The notes: generated from the sequence alone by a model not told the origin. A stretch of DNA of 64,000 bases from Leucobacter salsicius M1-8 (GCF_000350525.1 NZ_AOCN01000019.1:1-64000), one strand, 5' to 3'; shown: positions 31,476 through 40,943, counted from the stretch's first letter. Program-made: numbers and translations.

Positions 31476-32168
31476 ATGGCGGATCTGATCGATACGACGG
31501 AAATGTACCTCCGCACTATCCTCGAGCTCGAGGAAGAGGGCATCGTGCCGCTGCGGGCACGTATCTCGGAGCGACTGGGGCACTCGGGGCCCACCGTATC
31601 GCAGACGGTTGCGCGCATGGAGCGCGACGGGCTCGTCGTGGTGACCGATGACCGCCGTCTCGAGCTGACTGACGATGGACGTGGAAAGTCGGTGCGCGTG
31701 ATGCGTAAGCACCGCCTCGCCGAGCGCCTGCTTGCCGATGTGATCGGCCTCGAATGGCCCTATGTGCACGAGGAAGCCTGCCGGTGGGAACACGTGATGA
31801 GCGAGCGGGTCGAACGCAAGCTGCTCGACATTCTCGATCACCCGACCGAGTCGCCCTACGGCAACCCGATCCCCGGTCTCGATGAGCTCGGCGAAGTGCG
31901 TTCCGGATCATTCCAAACGGACGTGATGAGCCTGAACGAACTTACCCTAGAGGTCGACCGTACCGAGGTCGCGCTCATCAAGCGGCTGGCTGAGCCGGCT
32001 CAGGTGGATCCGGAACTGCTTCAAGAACTTGCTGCCGCGGGCGTCGTTCCCGGCAACAGAGCTTCCTTCACCCGCCGCGGCGATATCGTGCGCGTCGAGG
32101 TCGATGGAATGAGTGATGCGATCGATCTCCCGATGGAGATTGCCGCTCACATATTCGTCTCGCTGTAG
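31476..32168 (+). CDS. dtxR: Iron-dependent repressor of the DtxR/IdeR family
   Basis: This 230-residue metal-responsive repressor, when bound to Fe2+, silences iron uptake genes. The N-terminal winged helix has MYLRTILELEEEGIVPLRAR and SGPTVSQTVARMERDGL, whose Ser/Gln residues read the iron box. With the start at ATG 31476 the metal ligands fall exactly at the positions known from DtxR: Met10, His79, Glu83, His98, Cys102, Glu105 and His106 (CRWEH). A C-terminal SH3-like domain (about residues 150-230) is complete. The ribosome site GGAGAGG precedes the ATG; an in-frame GTG at 31461 would spoil the numbering. A DtxR-type iron box lies between hmuU and hmuT in this window. Confidence 0.96.
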   Translation: MADLIDTTEMYLRTILELEEEGIVPLRARISERLGHSGPTVSQTVARMERDGLVVVTDDRRLELTDDGRGKSVRVMRKHRLAERLLADVIGLEWPYVHEEACRWEHVMSERVERKLLDILDHPTESPYGNPIPGLDELGEVRSGSFQTDVMSLNELTLEVDRTEVALIKRLAEPAQVDPELLQELAAAGVVPGNRASFTRRGDIVRVEVDGMSDAIDLPMEIAAHIFVSL

Positions 32169-32190
32169 AGACGCCGCTCGTGTGCGGCTC

Positions 32191-32206
32191 TGCCCGCGCG
32201 CGGGCA
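32191..32206. terminator. Short GC palindrome after dtxR
   Basis: TGCCCGCGCGCGGGCA is a perfect palindrome 22 bases after the dtxR stop. No U-tract follows and the gdhA start is 64 bases away, so it is at best a weak terminator. Confidence 0.3.
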
Positions 32207-32251
32207 CAGCAATAAGGAGCTGCCCACCGGGGCGGCCTGCACTGGAGTTGA

Positions 32252-33622
<1,371 letters not shown>

Positions 33623-33726
33623 TTTGACGTCGAGCTAACGGTGGTCGGCGGGTGGTCAGTTTGCGGCATGACTCTGCAACCCTCAACAGTTGCGTTAGGG
33701 TTTCGTGACCCTAGCGTGACATTCCC

Positions 33727-33742
33727 GTTATCTTCAGTTACC
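33727..33742. promoter_or_regulatory. MtrA-like direct repeat upstream of the NlpC/P60 gene
   Basis: GTTATC (33727-33732) and GTTACC (33737-33742) form a ten-base-spaced direct repeat; on the minus strand it reads GGTAAC-N4-GATAAC, similar to MtrA sites known upstream of cell-wall hydrolase genes in actinobacteria. The regulator is not in the window, so this is a suggestion only. Confidence 0.35.
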
Positions 33743-33812
33743 CTTGAACGGTCGCGTCCCTAGTGGGCGCAATTAGAGAACGTACGCAAATTGAAGTTAG
33801 GCAGTTATTCTC

Positions 33813-34526
33813 GTGAGTTTTAACCAGAGCACGGACCTCGTGGCGGCAACACCCGTCGCGAAGAACGCGACCTCGAAGGCAAAGCGTGTGGCGCAGATGG
33901 CTGGCGCAGCGGCGCTCAGCTTCGGCCTCATGGGTACCTTCAGCATTCCGGCCTACGCCACGGCACCTCAGGTTGAAGGTGCTCCCGATCTCTCGTTCGC
34001 TGCGCAGCAGTCACTCGAGACGGTCGACGCAAGCTCAGCTCCTCTCGAGCTCACCGCCCCCGAGGGAGCGGTTGACTCCGAGATCCTTGAGAAGGAGCGC
34101 CTGGAGGCTGAGGCCAAGGCTGAAGCAGAGGCTGCAGCCGCTGCGGCTGAAAAGACCTCGGCGAAGGTTTCCGACATTCCCGCTGGTGTGGGAGCAAAGG
34201 GTCTCGTGAACGCGGCCCTGGCGCAGGTTGGCACCAACCAGGATTGCACCGATCTCGTGCAGAATGCACTGGCAGCGATCGGCGCTGCGCAGCGCCGTGA
34301 CCAGGGTGGCTACGACCACGGCGTCTCGGACTTCTACCAGTACGGCACGGCCGTCACCGATGGTAACTACGCCCCCGGCGACATCCTGATCTGGCCGGGT
34401 GCGCCTCACGTTGCTGTGTACATTGGCAACGGCCAGGCTGTACACGGTGGCTGGGGTGGCAACCAGACGGTTGTCAACACCTACGCATCACCCTCGGCGA
34501 CGCCTGACGTTGTTCGTCTGCGCTAA
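33813..34526 (+). CDS. Secreted NlpC/P60-like peptidase with coiled-coil linker
   Basis: This 237-residue exported protein has a signal peptide (VAQMAGAAALSFGLMGTFSIPAYA). An Ala/Glu/Lys-rich α-helical linker (LEKERLEAEAKAEAEAAAAAAEK) is followed by a C-terminal NlpC/P60-like papain fold. Candidate catalytic residues are the Cys in GTNQDCTDLVQNAL and the His in GAPHVAVYIGNGQAVHGG. The family cleaves peptide stems of peptidoglycan, usually D-γ-glutamyl-diaminoacyl bonds. The typical SG after the catalytic Cys is replaced by TD, so activity or specificity may differ. Start is GTG at 33813. A long 190-bp leader with alternative small hairpins and an MtrA-like repeat precedes it, and a strong terminator follows. 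Confidence 0.78.
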   Translation: MSFNQSTDLVAATPVAKNATSKAKRVAQMAGAAALSFGLMGTFSIPAYATAPQVEGAPDLSFAAQQSLETVDASSAPLELTAPEGAVDSEILEKERLEAEAKAEAEAAAAAAEKTSAKVSDIPAGVGAKGLVNAALAQVGTNQDCTDLVQNALAAIGAAQRRDQGGYDHGVSDFYQYGTAVTDGNYAPGDILIWPGAPHVAVYIGNGQAVHGGWGGNQTVVNTYASPSATPDVVRLR

Positions 34527-34569
34527 GACGTACTCGGGTCCTCCCGAAACACACTAACTTCACGCAATT

Positions 34570-34596
34570 GGGCGGGGCTACGGCCCCGCCCATTTG
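34570..34596 (+). terminator. Terminator of the NlpC/P60 gene
   Basis: The stem GGGCGGGGC / GCCCCGCCC (34570-34578 with 34583-34591) with a TACG loop and a following ATTTGT is a clear Rho-independent terminator. The stretch from here to the tRNA holds no gene; a -10-like TAGACT at 34679 may serve the tRNA. Confidence 0.85.
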
Positions 34597-34713
34597 TGGT
34601 TTTGTGGGTGGAGGTATGTTGCTCGTGCGTGCACTCGGTGTGCTGGCGGTGGCTTCAAAACTGTGGCTCTGATTGCGCTAGACTCGCAGAGGTCACAAAG
34701 CGGTTTGTGTCTC

Positions 34714-34786
34714 GCCTTGGTAGCTCAGTGGATAGAGCGCTTCTCTCCTAAAGAAGATGTCGGAGGTTCGATTCCTCTCCAGGGCA
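34714..34786 (+). tRNA. tRNA-Arg (anticodon CCT)
   Basis: The 73-base cloverleaf folds completely. The acceptor GCCTTGG pairs with CCAGGGC and is followed by discriminator A. The D-arm has AGCTCAGTGG. The anticodon stem CTTCT/AGAAG encloses the loop CTCCTAA with anticodon CCT at 34747-34749, and the T-arm has GGTTCGATTCC. It reads the AGG codon, rare in this high-GC genome. CCA is not encoded. Confidence 0.96.
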
Positions 34787-34838
34787 CTTGTTATTCAACG
34801 ACGTCGCAAGCGATTTGTGAAGCCGGCGCAACGCCCAG

Positions 34839-35441
34839 CTACTCCCGCGCGAACGGCGGGTCGATCAGCAGACCCACGCGCTCCGTAAGGAACGCTTCGA
34901 GCGTCTGCGCCCCGGCGAGTGGTGCGCCCGCGCGCCAGCACACCCGCACCTCGCCCTCCGCGAGGCCCACCGGTAGTGTGTGGCCAGCACCCAAAGCGCC
35001 CGAAGCAACCGAAGCCCCCAAATCAGCCAAAGCGCCCTGCGGAACCCCCGCGGCGTCGAGCAGCGGGACAGCGTCAAAGTCGACGGGCGTGCCCACCGGG
35101 AAACCGCCGCGCAACGCGGCCGCGGCGAGCTCGCGTCGCTCCTCACGCGACTCCGACTGAAAGCTGGGCCGACCGCGCTCGGCCGCGCGGGTGGAATGGC
35201 CGTGCGCATAGAGTGTGCCGTCGGTCGTTAATAACAGGGTCCCCATGCGCCAGGCCGCGCTGAGGGGCCTCATTATCGCCTTACGGCGCACGAGCAACAC
35301 TCGTCGCTCGGGCACGTACTCCGCGAGGGCATCGGGGGTAATACCCGCCTCCTGTAATCGGGACGCCGCTTGCACGCACGCTCGGTGCGCGCGCTGCCAG
35401 GCCGCACCAACATCACCGCTCGAATCAGTCCCGGCCACCAT
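34839..35441 (-). CDS. Hypothetical protein, about 200 residues
   Basis: This is an unrecognised cytoplasmic protein of 200 residues without signal peptide or membrane helices. The order is an N-terminal helical part (AWQRAHRACVQAASRLQEAGI), a β-rich stretch with ERRVLLVRRKAIMRPLSAAWRMGTLLLTTDGTLYAHG that looks like a small PH- or WYL-like barrel, then RESREERRELAAAALRGGFPVG and a C-terminal VRVCWRAGAPLAGAQTLEAFL. The ATG at 35441 is preferred over the upstream one at 35474 because the sequence then starts MVAGTDSSG with no shadow. It is divergent from the CYTH gene, with the starts 62 bases apart. Function unknown. Confidence 0.65.
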   Translation of the reverse strand: MVAGTDSSGDVGAAWQRAHRACVQAASRLQEAGITPDALAEYVPERRVLLVRRKAIMRPLSAAWRMGTLLLTTDGTLYAHGHSTRAAERGRPSFQSESREERRELAAAALRGGFPVGTPVDFDAVPLLDAAGVPQGALADLGASVASGALGAGHTLPVGLAEGEVRVCWRAGAPLAGAQTLEAFLTERVGLLIDPPFARE

Positions 35442-35503
35442 GCCGCCAGTGTATCGCTGCGAGGCGAACGGCAAGCTGCCAGCGGCTCTCGTAAACTGGC
35501 GGC

Positions 35504-36259
35504 ATGAGTGCGCAAGCGGGAGCCGAGTCCATCGAGATTGAACGCAAGTATGAGGTCCCCGCAGATGCGGTGATGCCCGGCTCGGAAGAATTCGCCCTGG
35601 CGGGCTTCACTACCGATACTCCGGTCACGTTCGAGCTTACGGCGACGTACTTCGATACGCCGGATCGTGCCCTCGCGGCCGCCGGCATCGCGGTGCGCCA
35701 GCGCACCGGCGGCCACGACGCCGGGTGGCATGTGAAGCAGCGGCTTGAAGACGGGGTGCGCGAGGTTGCGTGGCCGCCCGCTGCCGAGGCGCCAACTGGC
35801 CTCTTTTCGAAACTGCGCGAGCTGCTGCGTGACCGAGTCTCTGCCGACCTGCTCCTCGACGGGCAGCTCGAAGCGCAGCTCGCGCCGCTGGCCGAGATGC
35901 GCACTTCCCGCACCGTCACACTGCTGCGTGTGGGGGAGCAGCCCGTCATTGAGCTGGCCGATGACCGAGTACTCGGCATTGAGCATGCCAGCGGCAAGGA
36001 TGCAAAGCCCGTGCGCCGGGCCTGGCGCGAGTGGGAGGCCGAGTTGATGCCCGGCGCGGATCCCGCGCTGCTCGGGGCGGCCGAGCCACCCCTGCTTGCC
36101 GCGGGCGCCACGGTCTCGCTGAGCTTCGCGAAGATCGCGCGGGCATCGGGGCAACTGGTCGCGGTCGCGAAGAAGCGTGGTGCTGATCCGGATCAAATTG
36201 CCGCGCTTCAGACACTTGATGCCAGTGATCAGGAGCGTGCGCGTAGGCTGGACGCATGA
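35504..36259 (+). CDS. CYTH domain protein (triphosphate tunnel metalloenzyme family)
   Basis: This 251-residue protein has the signature EIERKYEVPADAV near the N-terminus (the ExExK motif of CYTH/TTM proteins). It is followed by FELTATYFDTPDRALAAAGIAVRQRTGG and HVKQRLEDGVREVAWP, charged strands that line the tunnel. Later come VIELADDRVLG and REWEAELMPG. Family members bind triphosphates; bacterial ones hydrolyse tripolyphosphate, ATP or thiamine triphosphate, or are adenylate cyclases, so the reaction here is open. The C-terminus (SLSFAKIARASGQLVAV) is a short helical remnant of a CHAD-like tail. The stop overlaps the ATG of the following small membrane protein. Confidence 0.88.
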   Translation: MSAQAGAESIEIERKYEVPADAVMPGSEEFALAGFTTDTPVTFELTATYFDTPDRALAAAGIAVRQRTGGHDAGWHVKQRLEDGVREVAWPPAAEAPTGLFSKLRELLRDRVSADLLLDGQLEAQLAPLAEMRTSRTVTLLRVGEQPVIELADDRVLGIEHASGKDAKPVRRAWREWEAELMPGADPALLGAAEPPLLAAGATVSLSFAKIARASGQLVAVAKKRGADPDQIAALQTLDASDQERARRLDA

Positions 36260-36474
36260 CTCGTCCCCCCAAGAACCAGAAGCCGCGCGACCCCAAGAAC
36301 GAGGGCGGCGAGCCGTCGGCGGCCGCGAAACGCAAGCAGATGTTTGTGGGAATCGGCATGGGATTGTTCATGGGCCTCCTGCTGAGTGTGCTGACCCAAT
36401 TTTGGCTGTGGCTGCCCGCTGGCATCGCGATGGGGCTCGCGACCGGGGCCATTATGAAGCCACCCGCAGAGTAG
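36256..36474 (+). CDS. Small membrane protein (72 residues)
   Basis: The start ATG overlaps the CYTH stop (ATGA). A basic, hydrophilic N-terminus (MTRPPKNQKPRDPKNEGG) is followed by two hydrophobic stretches (FVGIGMGLFMGLLLSVLTQF, LWLPAGIAMGLATGAIM), enough for two short helices. It resembles small actinobacterial membrane proteins of unknown role. Overlap with the CYTH gene suggests they act together or at least are co-translated. Confidence 0.7.
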   Translation: MTRPPKNQKPRDPKNEGGEPSAAAKRKQMFVGIGMGLFMGLLLSVLTQFWLWLPAGIAMGLATGAIMKPPAE

Positions 36475-36483
36475 TTTTCTAAA

Positions 36484-36506
36484 AAATGTCAACAACATTG
36501 ACATTT
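36484..36506. promoter_or_regulatory. Perfect inverted repeat upstream of FAD oxidoreductase
   Basis: AAATGTCAA (36484-36492) and TTGACATTT (36498-36506) are exact complements around a five-base centre. The position just upstream of the promoter fits a dimeric regulator site. The regulator is unknown. Confidence 0.6.
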
Positions 36507-36509
36507 GCA

Positions 36510-36538
36510 TTTACAACTCGTCCCAGATGTGCCATGAT
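36510..36538 (+). promoter_or_regulatory. Promoter of FAD oxidoreductase-cupin operon
   Basis: TTTACA (36510-36515), 17 bases, then CATGAT (36533-36538). A start of transcription 6 bases further would fall at the ATG at 36544, which allows a leaderless message; the better ribosome site belongs to the ATG at 36568. Confidence 0.5.
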
Positions 36539-36567
36539 CGTGAATGGATATCGAAGACGAGGACTCC

Positions 36568-37989
36568 ATGAAACCCACCATTTTTGAAACAAACCGGCCC
36601 GCAGCGAAGATCGTTGAGGACGCCCTGTCCGAGACTAAGCTTGGTTGCTTCTGGACAGAAGATGTAGCTGACAAGGCTGCACGCTACCCCGTACTGGTGC
36701 ACGATGAGCGCGTCGACGACGTGGTTGTGGGCGGCGGCTACGCCGGCCTGTGGACCGCGATCAAGCTGAAGGAGACGCACCCCGAACGCCGAGTCATGCT
36801 GCTCGAAGCCGTGCAGATCGGCTGGGCGGCCTCGGGCCGCAATGGCGGTTTCTGTGAGGCGAGCATCACCCACGGCGAGCCCAACGCCGAATCGCGCTGG
36901 CCCAACGAGACCGGCATTCTGAGCCGTCTGGGCTACGAGAACCTCGATGCGATGGCGAAGTTCATCAAGGACAACGAACTCGACGTCGATTTCGAGTACA
37001 ACGGCGTGATCTCCGTAGCCAACGCTCCGCACCAGGTGGAGTGGCTCGGCGAGAGTGATGACCCCACGGTCGAGCTGCTCGACCAGGCCCAGGTGCAGTC
37101 GCGCATTAACTCGCCGACCTTCCTCGGTGGCGAGTTCTCGCCCCGCGAGAACGCCAACCTGCACCCCGCGAAGCTTGCCGCAGAGCTCGCTCGCCATGCG
37201 ACGAAGATCGGCGTGGAGATTCACGAGGGCACCCCTGTGAAGCGCCTCGATGGTTCGGCGGACACCCCGATGCAGCTCACGACCGATGGTGGCATTGTGA
37301 CCGCCGAGCGCGTGGCACTGTGCACCAACGTGTTCCCGTCGCTGCTCAAGCGCTACAAGTTCCACACCGTGCCGGTGTACGACTACGTGCTCATGACCGA
37401 GCCCCTGACCGACGAGCAGCTCGCCTCGATTGGGTGGGAGGGCCGCGAAGGCCTGGCCGACATGGCCAACCAGTTCCACTACTCGCGCCTCACCGCCGAC
37501 AACCGTATTCTGTGGGGCGGCTACGACGCCGTCTACTACTCGGGCGGCAAAATCAAGCGTCAGTACGAAGATCGTATGGAGAGCCACCGCAAGCTGGCTA
37601 ACCACTTCTTTACAACCTTCCCGCAGCTCGCGGGCGTGAAGTTCAGCCACCGCTGGGCGGGTGTCATTGATACCTCGACCCGCTTCTGCGCCTTCTTTGG
37701 CCAGGCTCACGGCGGCCGCGTGCAGTACGTGTCGGGCTTCACCGGACTGGGCGTGGGCGCGACCCACTTCGCCGCCGACGTGCTCGTCGACCGCTTCGAG
37801 GGCCGCGTCACTGAGCGCACCGAGCTCAAGATGGTGAAGGATGTTCCGCTGCCGTTCCCGCCCGAGCCCGCAGCCTCGATCGGAATCAACCTGACGCGCT
37901 GGTCGCTCGACCGTGCCGATCACAACGATGGCAAGCGCAACGTGCTGCTGAAGACGCTCGACGCGCTCGGCCTGGGATTCGACTCATGA
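36568..37989 (+). CDS. FAD-dependent amine/amino-acid oxidoreductase (DAO family, PuuB-like)
   Basis: This flavin enzyme of about 473 residues belongs to the D-amino-acid oxidase superfamily. The dinucleotide-binding motif DDVVVGGGYAGLWTAIKL is near residue 50, followed by SGRNGGFCEASITHGEP. A substrate domain contains HTVPVYDYVLMTEPL and FHYSRLTADNRILWGGYDAVYY. The second FAD motif is VQYVSGFTGLGVGATHFAADVL. The closest functional relatives I can name are γ-glutamylputrescine oxidase (PuuB) and related amine oxidases, so polyamine or amino-acid catabolism is likely. The ATG at 36568 has GAGGA as ribosome site; an upstream ATG at 36544 adds MDIEDEDS and could be used as a leaderless start. 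Its stop overlaps the start of a cupin protein (ATGA). Confidence 0.85.
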   Translation: MKPTIFETNRPAAKIVEDALSETKLGCFWTEDVADKAARYPVLVHDERVDDVVVGGGYAGLWTAIKLKETHPERRVMLLEAVQIGWAASGRNGGFCEASITHGEPNAESRWPNETGILSRLGYENLDAMAKFIKDNELDVDFEYNGVISVANAPHQVEWLGESDDPTVELLDQAQVQSRINSPTFLGGEFSPRENANLHPAKLAAELARHATKIGVEIHEGTPVKRLDGSADTPMQLTTDGGIVTAERVALCTNVFPSLLKRYKFHTVPVYDYVLMTEPLTDEQLASIGWEGREGLADMANQFHYSRLTADNRILWGGYDAVYYSGGKIKRQYEDRMESHRKLANHFFTTFPQLAGVKFSHRWAGVIDTSTRFCAFFGQAHGGRVQYVSGFTGLGVGATHFAADVLVDRFEGRVTERTELKMVKDVPLPFPPEPAASIGINLTRWSLDRADHNDGKRNVLLKTLDALGLGFDS

Positions 37990-38357
37990 GCGCTGAACTG
38001 CTGCCCACCGGGCAAAACATCGCAGTCAGTGCCCTCACCGCGGGCGTCGCGCTCGAGGCCGTTCCCGCGGAAGACACCGTCTCGGGCGACCCGCAGCAGG
38101 GCGTGACCGAGCTCGGCACCATCGGTGGCGCCGAGGCGGGCATCTGGGAGTTGCGGGCCGGGGTCGTCACCGACACCGAGGTCGACGAGCTCTTCATCGT
38201 GCTCTCGGGCGAAGCGACGATCGAGATCCTGTCGGGGGCCGAAGAAGGCCGCGAGATCACCGTGCGCACCGGTGACGCGATGCGTCTCGTCGGCGGTACG
38301 CGCACCCGCTGGACGGTGCGCGACCACATCCGCAAGATCTACATCGCGGCTGAGTAA
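37986..38357 (+). CDS. Cupin domain protein (DUF861-like)
   Basis: This 123-residue single-domain cupin overlaps the oxidoreductase stop by four bases. The barrel core has EAGIWELRAGVVTDTEVDELFIVLSGEATIEI and EITVRTGDAMRLVGGTRTRWTV, like the DUF861/EutQ-type cupins found next to amine oxidase genes. Metal ligands are incomplete (Glu and Asp rather than several His), so it may bind a ligand rather than catalyse. It could be an auxiliary enzyme or sensor for the oxidoreductase. A hairpin follows. Confidence 0.8.
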   Translation: MSAELLPTGQNIAVSALTAGVALEAVPAEDTVSGDPQQGVTELGTIGGAEAGIWELRAGVVTDTEVDELFIVLSGEATIEILSGAEEGREITVRTGDAMRLVGGTRTRWTVRDHIRKIYIAAE

Positions 38358-38378
38358 CTCACTCATCTGATTCCGGAT

Positions 38379-38414
38379 CGCCCGCTGTCGCGTATTCCTC
38401 GTGAACAGCGGGCG
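38379..38414 (+). terminator. Hairpin after the cupin gene
   Basis: CGCCCGCTGT (38379-38388) and ACAGCGGGCG (38405-38414) are exact complements with a 16-base loop. There is no U-tract; the hairpin ends 17 bases before the next start. Confidence 0.45.
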
Positions 38415-38431
38415 GTCGGTAGGATTGTGAC

Positions 38432-39622
38432 GTGGAAGAGCGCAGAAGCGAGACCAACCCAGCCGGGAGCGCGGAGCAAGAGCTCCCTCTCGGCGTGCGT
38501 GTTGCCGCGGCCTGGTCGTGGCGCCTGATCCTCATCGGCCTCGCGCTGGCGGCTGTGTTCTGGTTGATTGTGCAGGTGCGGATCATCGTGATCCCCGTGC
38601 TGATCGCGATTCTGCTTACGGCTCTGCTGGCACCCGTCGTGCACTGGTTTGAACGCCACGGCGCTCCGAAATGGCTCGGCGTGATGGTCGCCCTTGGGGC
38701 GTTCGGGGCCTCCGTGTGGTTGCTCGTCACCCTTATCGTGACCCAGATGCGCAACGGCCTCGACGACCTCACCGTACGTTCGGCAGAGGTCTGGCAAGAC
38801 ATGCTGAAGTGGGTCGAGGGAAACGCGCTGGGCTTCTCAGCCGAGCAGATCGATGGCTTCGTCGCCCAGATCATGAAGACGATCGAGAACCATCAGTCGG
38901 AAATCTGGAACGGTGCGCTCGGTGTCGCGACGACGGCAGGCTCGTTTGTGACGGGCGCGCTGCTCACACTCTTCTCGTTGATCTTCATGCTCATCGACGG
39001 CAAGCGCATTTGGTTCTGGGTGCTGGGCTTTCTGCCAGCGAAGTCACACGCGGGCCTTGACGCCGCGGGGCGTGCCGGCTGGGTTTCCATTGGCCAGTAC
39101 GTGCGCGTGCAAATCTTTGTCGCCTTCGTTGATGCCGTGGGTATCGGCGTTGGCGCAGCGCTGCTCGGGGTACCCCTGCCGATCCCGATCGCGATTCTCG
39201 TCTTTTTGGGCTCGTTCATTCCGTTCTTGGGTGCCATCTCGACGGGCCTGATTGCCACGTTCGTGGCCTTGATCTACAACGGCCCGGTCAACGCGCTGAT
39301 CATGCTTGGCGTCGTGATTCTGGTGAACCAGATTGAGGGTCACGTGTTGCAGCCGCTCGTTATGGGCAACGCAGTGCGCGTACACCCGCTGGGCGTCGTG
39401 CTCGCGGTTTCGACCGGTGCACTGCTCGCCGGCATTCCCGGTGCCCTGTTCGCGGTGCCGCTCGCTGCCTCTGCAAACGCCATCGTGAATACGCTGGTGA
39501 AAAAAGAATGGACGCCCGGCACCAATCCGGTGGCCGAGTATCACCGGCGTGACCACACTCGAACCGCGGCCAAGAAGCGCGCGCGATCGTTCGCAAGATT
39601 TATCCGCAAGGAAGGACAATGA
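38432..39622 (+). CDS. AI-2E family transporter
   Basis: This 396-residue multi-pass membrane protein is of the AI-2E/PerM family. It has two N-terminal helices (LILIGLALAAVFWLIVQVRI, VIPVLIAILLTALLAPVVHW), a third (MVALGAFGASVWLLVTLIV) and a soluble α-helical insert (DLTVRSAEVWQDMLKWVEG). Further helices include VQIFVAFVDAVGIGVGAALLG and the family motif VFLGSFIPFLGAISTGLIA. The C-terminal QIEGHVLQPLVMGNAVRVHPL is diagnostic. The transported substrate is uncertain: autoinducer-2 export and Na+/H+ antiport have both been reported for members. Start is GTG at 38432. The stop overlaps the threonine dehydratase start. Confidence 0.9.
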   Translation: MEERRSETNPAGSAEQELPLGVRVAAAWSWRLILIGLALAAVFWLIVQVRIIVIPVLIAILLTALLAPVVHWFERHGAPKWLGVMVALGAFGASVWLLVTLIVTQMRNGLDDLTVRSAEVWQDMLKWVEGNALGFSAEQIDGFVAQIMKTIENHQSEIWNGALGVATTAGSFVTGALLTLFSLIFMLIDGKRIWFWVLGFLPAKSHAGLDAAGRAGWVSIGQYVRVQIFVAFVDAVGIGVGAALLGVPLPIPIAILVFLGSFIPFLGAISTGLIATFVALIYNGPVNALIMLGVVILVNQIEGHVLQPLVMGNAVRVHPLGVVLAVSTGALLAGIPGALFAVPLAASANAIVNTLVKKEWTPGTNPVAEYHRRDHTRTAAKKRARSFARFIRKEGQ

Positions 39623-40866
39623 TGACCGAGGCCTACACCGCCCCCACACTGGCCGAGTTTGAGCAGACGCTCGAGGTGGTGCACCGTGTGACGCGGCGCA
39701 CGCCGCTCGAGTCTTCACGCTTTCTTGCCGAAAGCCTGGGGGTGTCGCGCGTCTACATGAAGTGCGAGAACCTACAGCGCACCGGTGCCTATAAACTGCG
39801 TGGTGCATACAACCGCCTCACGCAGTTGACCGCCGAGGAGCGCGTTCGCGGCGTCGTGGCTGCTTCTGCAGGCAACCACGCGCAGGGCGTCGCATATGCG
39901 GCCCGCGAGCTCGGCATTCAGGCCACGATCTTCATGCCGCTCGGCGTCGCGCTGCCGAAGCTGCAGGCGACGAAGGGCTACGGCGCAAACGTGCAGCTCG
40001 TGGGTGCCACGTTCGACGAGACCAACAAGGCCGCTCAGGAGTTCGTCGCCGAGACCGGTGCCGTGTTCATTCCTCCGTTCGACGACGCCGCGGTGATCGC
40101 GGGCCAGGGAACCGTCGCGCTCGAGATGCTCGCCGACGCCCCCGACATCGAGACGTTTGTCGTGCCGATCGGCGGCGGCGGGCTCATCGCCGGTGTCGCA
40201 GCAGCGGCCAAGCAGTGGGCTGCAGCCAACGGCCGCACGATCCGGGTCATTGGCGTGCAGGCCGAAAATGCCGCGCCCTACCCGGCCTCGCTTGCGGCGG
40301 GGGAGCCGGTCACCATTCAGACCCTACCCACGATCGCCGACGGCATCGCTGTCGCTCGACCGGGCATCCGTAACTTTGACATCGTCAGCAAGTACGTCGA
40401 CCAGGTGGTCACCGTAAGCGATGACGACATCGCGCGCGCCATCGTCATGCTCCTCGAGCGTGCAAAGCTCGTCGTGGAGCCCGCGGGCGCCGCCGGCGTT
40501 GCGGCCATCCTTGCGGGCAAGGTTTCGGCGACGGGAGTCACCGCGACCGTGCTCTCGGGCGGTAACATCGACCCCTTGCTGCTGCAGCGCGTCATCGGGC
40601 ACGGACTCGCGGCCTCGGCGCGCTACACCAAGCTGCGCATTCTGTTGCCGGACAAGCCGGGTCAGCTCGTGCGCACCGCCACGATTGTCGCCGAGAACAA
40701 CGCGAACGTTGTTGAGGTCATTCACACGCGTCACGCCACCGAGCTACCGGTGAGCCAGGTCGAGCTTGAGCTTCACGTTGAGACGCGCGGTCAGGAGCAC
40801 GGCGAACAGGTCGCGCAGGCGCTGCGCGACGCGGGTTACACGGTGCGTGTGGGCGAGCGGTACTAA
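39619..40866 (+). CDS. ilvA: Threonine ammonia-lyase with ACT domain
   Basis: This PLP enzyme deaminates threonine to 2-oxobutyrate, the first step towards isoleucine or in threonine breakdown. It is 415 residues. The cofactor Lys lies in NLQRTGAYKLRGAYNRL, followed by ASAGNHAQGVAYAAREL, and the phosphate-binding loop is PIGGGGLIAGVAAAAKQW. A single C-terminal ACT-type domain begins KLRILLPDKPGQLVRTATIVA, so allosteric control is expected. One ACT domain of this length is more like TdcB-type or actinobacterial IlvA than the long E. coli form. Start ATG at 39619 or the next ATG at 39622, with AAGGAAGG upstream. It is coupled to the AI-2E gene. A long inverted repeat follows. Confidence 0.94.
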   Translation: MMTEAYTAPTLAEFEQTLEVVHRVTRRTPLESSRFLAESLGVSRVYMKCENLQRTGAYKLRGAYNRLTQLTAEERVRGVVAASAGNHAQGVAYAARELGIQATIFMPLGVALPKLQATKGYGANVQLVGATFDETNKAAQEFVAETGAVFIPPFDDAAVIAGQGTVALEMLADAPDIETFVVPIGGGGLIAGVAAAAKQWAAANGRTIRVIGVQAENAAPYPASLAAGEPVTIQTLPTIADGIAVARPGIRNFDIVSKYVDQVVTVSDDDIARAIVMLLERAKLVVEPAGAAGVAAILAGKVSATGVTATVLSGGNIDPLLLQRVIGHGLAASARYTKLRILLPDKPGQLVRTATIVAENNANVVEVIHTRHATELPVSQVELELHVETRGQEHGEQVAQALRDAGYTVRVGERY

Positions 40867-40943
40867 CCACAGGGGCCGGGCGCCAGTTGCGGGTGGCCCG
40901 GCGTCCGTAGGCGAGGCCTACTCTCAGCCGGCGCTGGTCCAAG

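Noticed and set aside
33623-33812. Possible cyclic di-AMP (ydaO) riboswitch before the NlpC/P60 gene
   Set aside because: The context fits, but I could not find the conserved core elements of the motif; only small alternative hairpins are visible.
34594-35160. Open frame of 188 codons covering the tRNA
   Set aside because: It runs through the tRNA-Arg and is antisense to the gene at 34839-35441; no coding character.
36511-37923. 470-codon open frame opposite the FAD oxidoreductase
   Set aside because: Same reason: long antisense frames are common in high-GC coding DNA.
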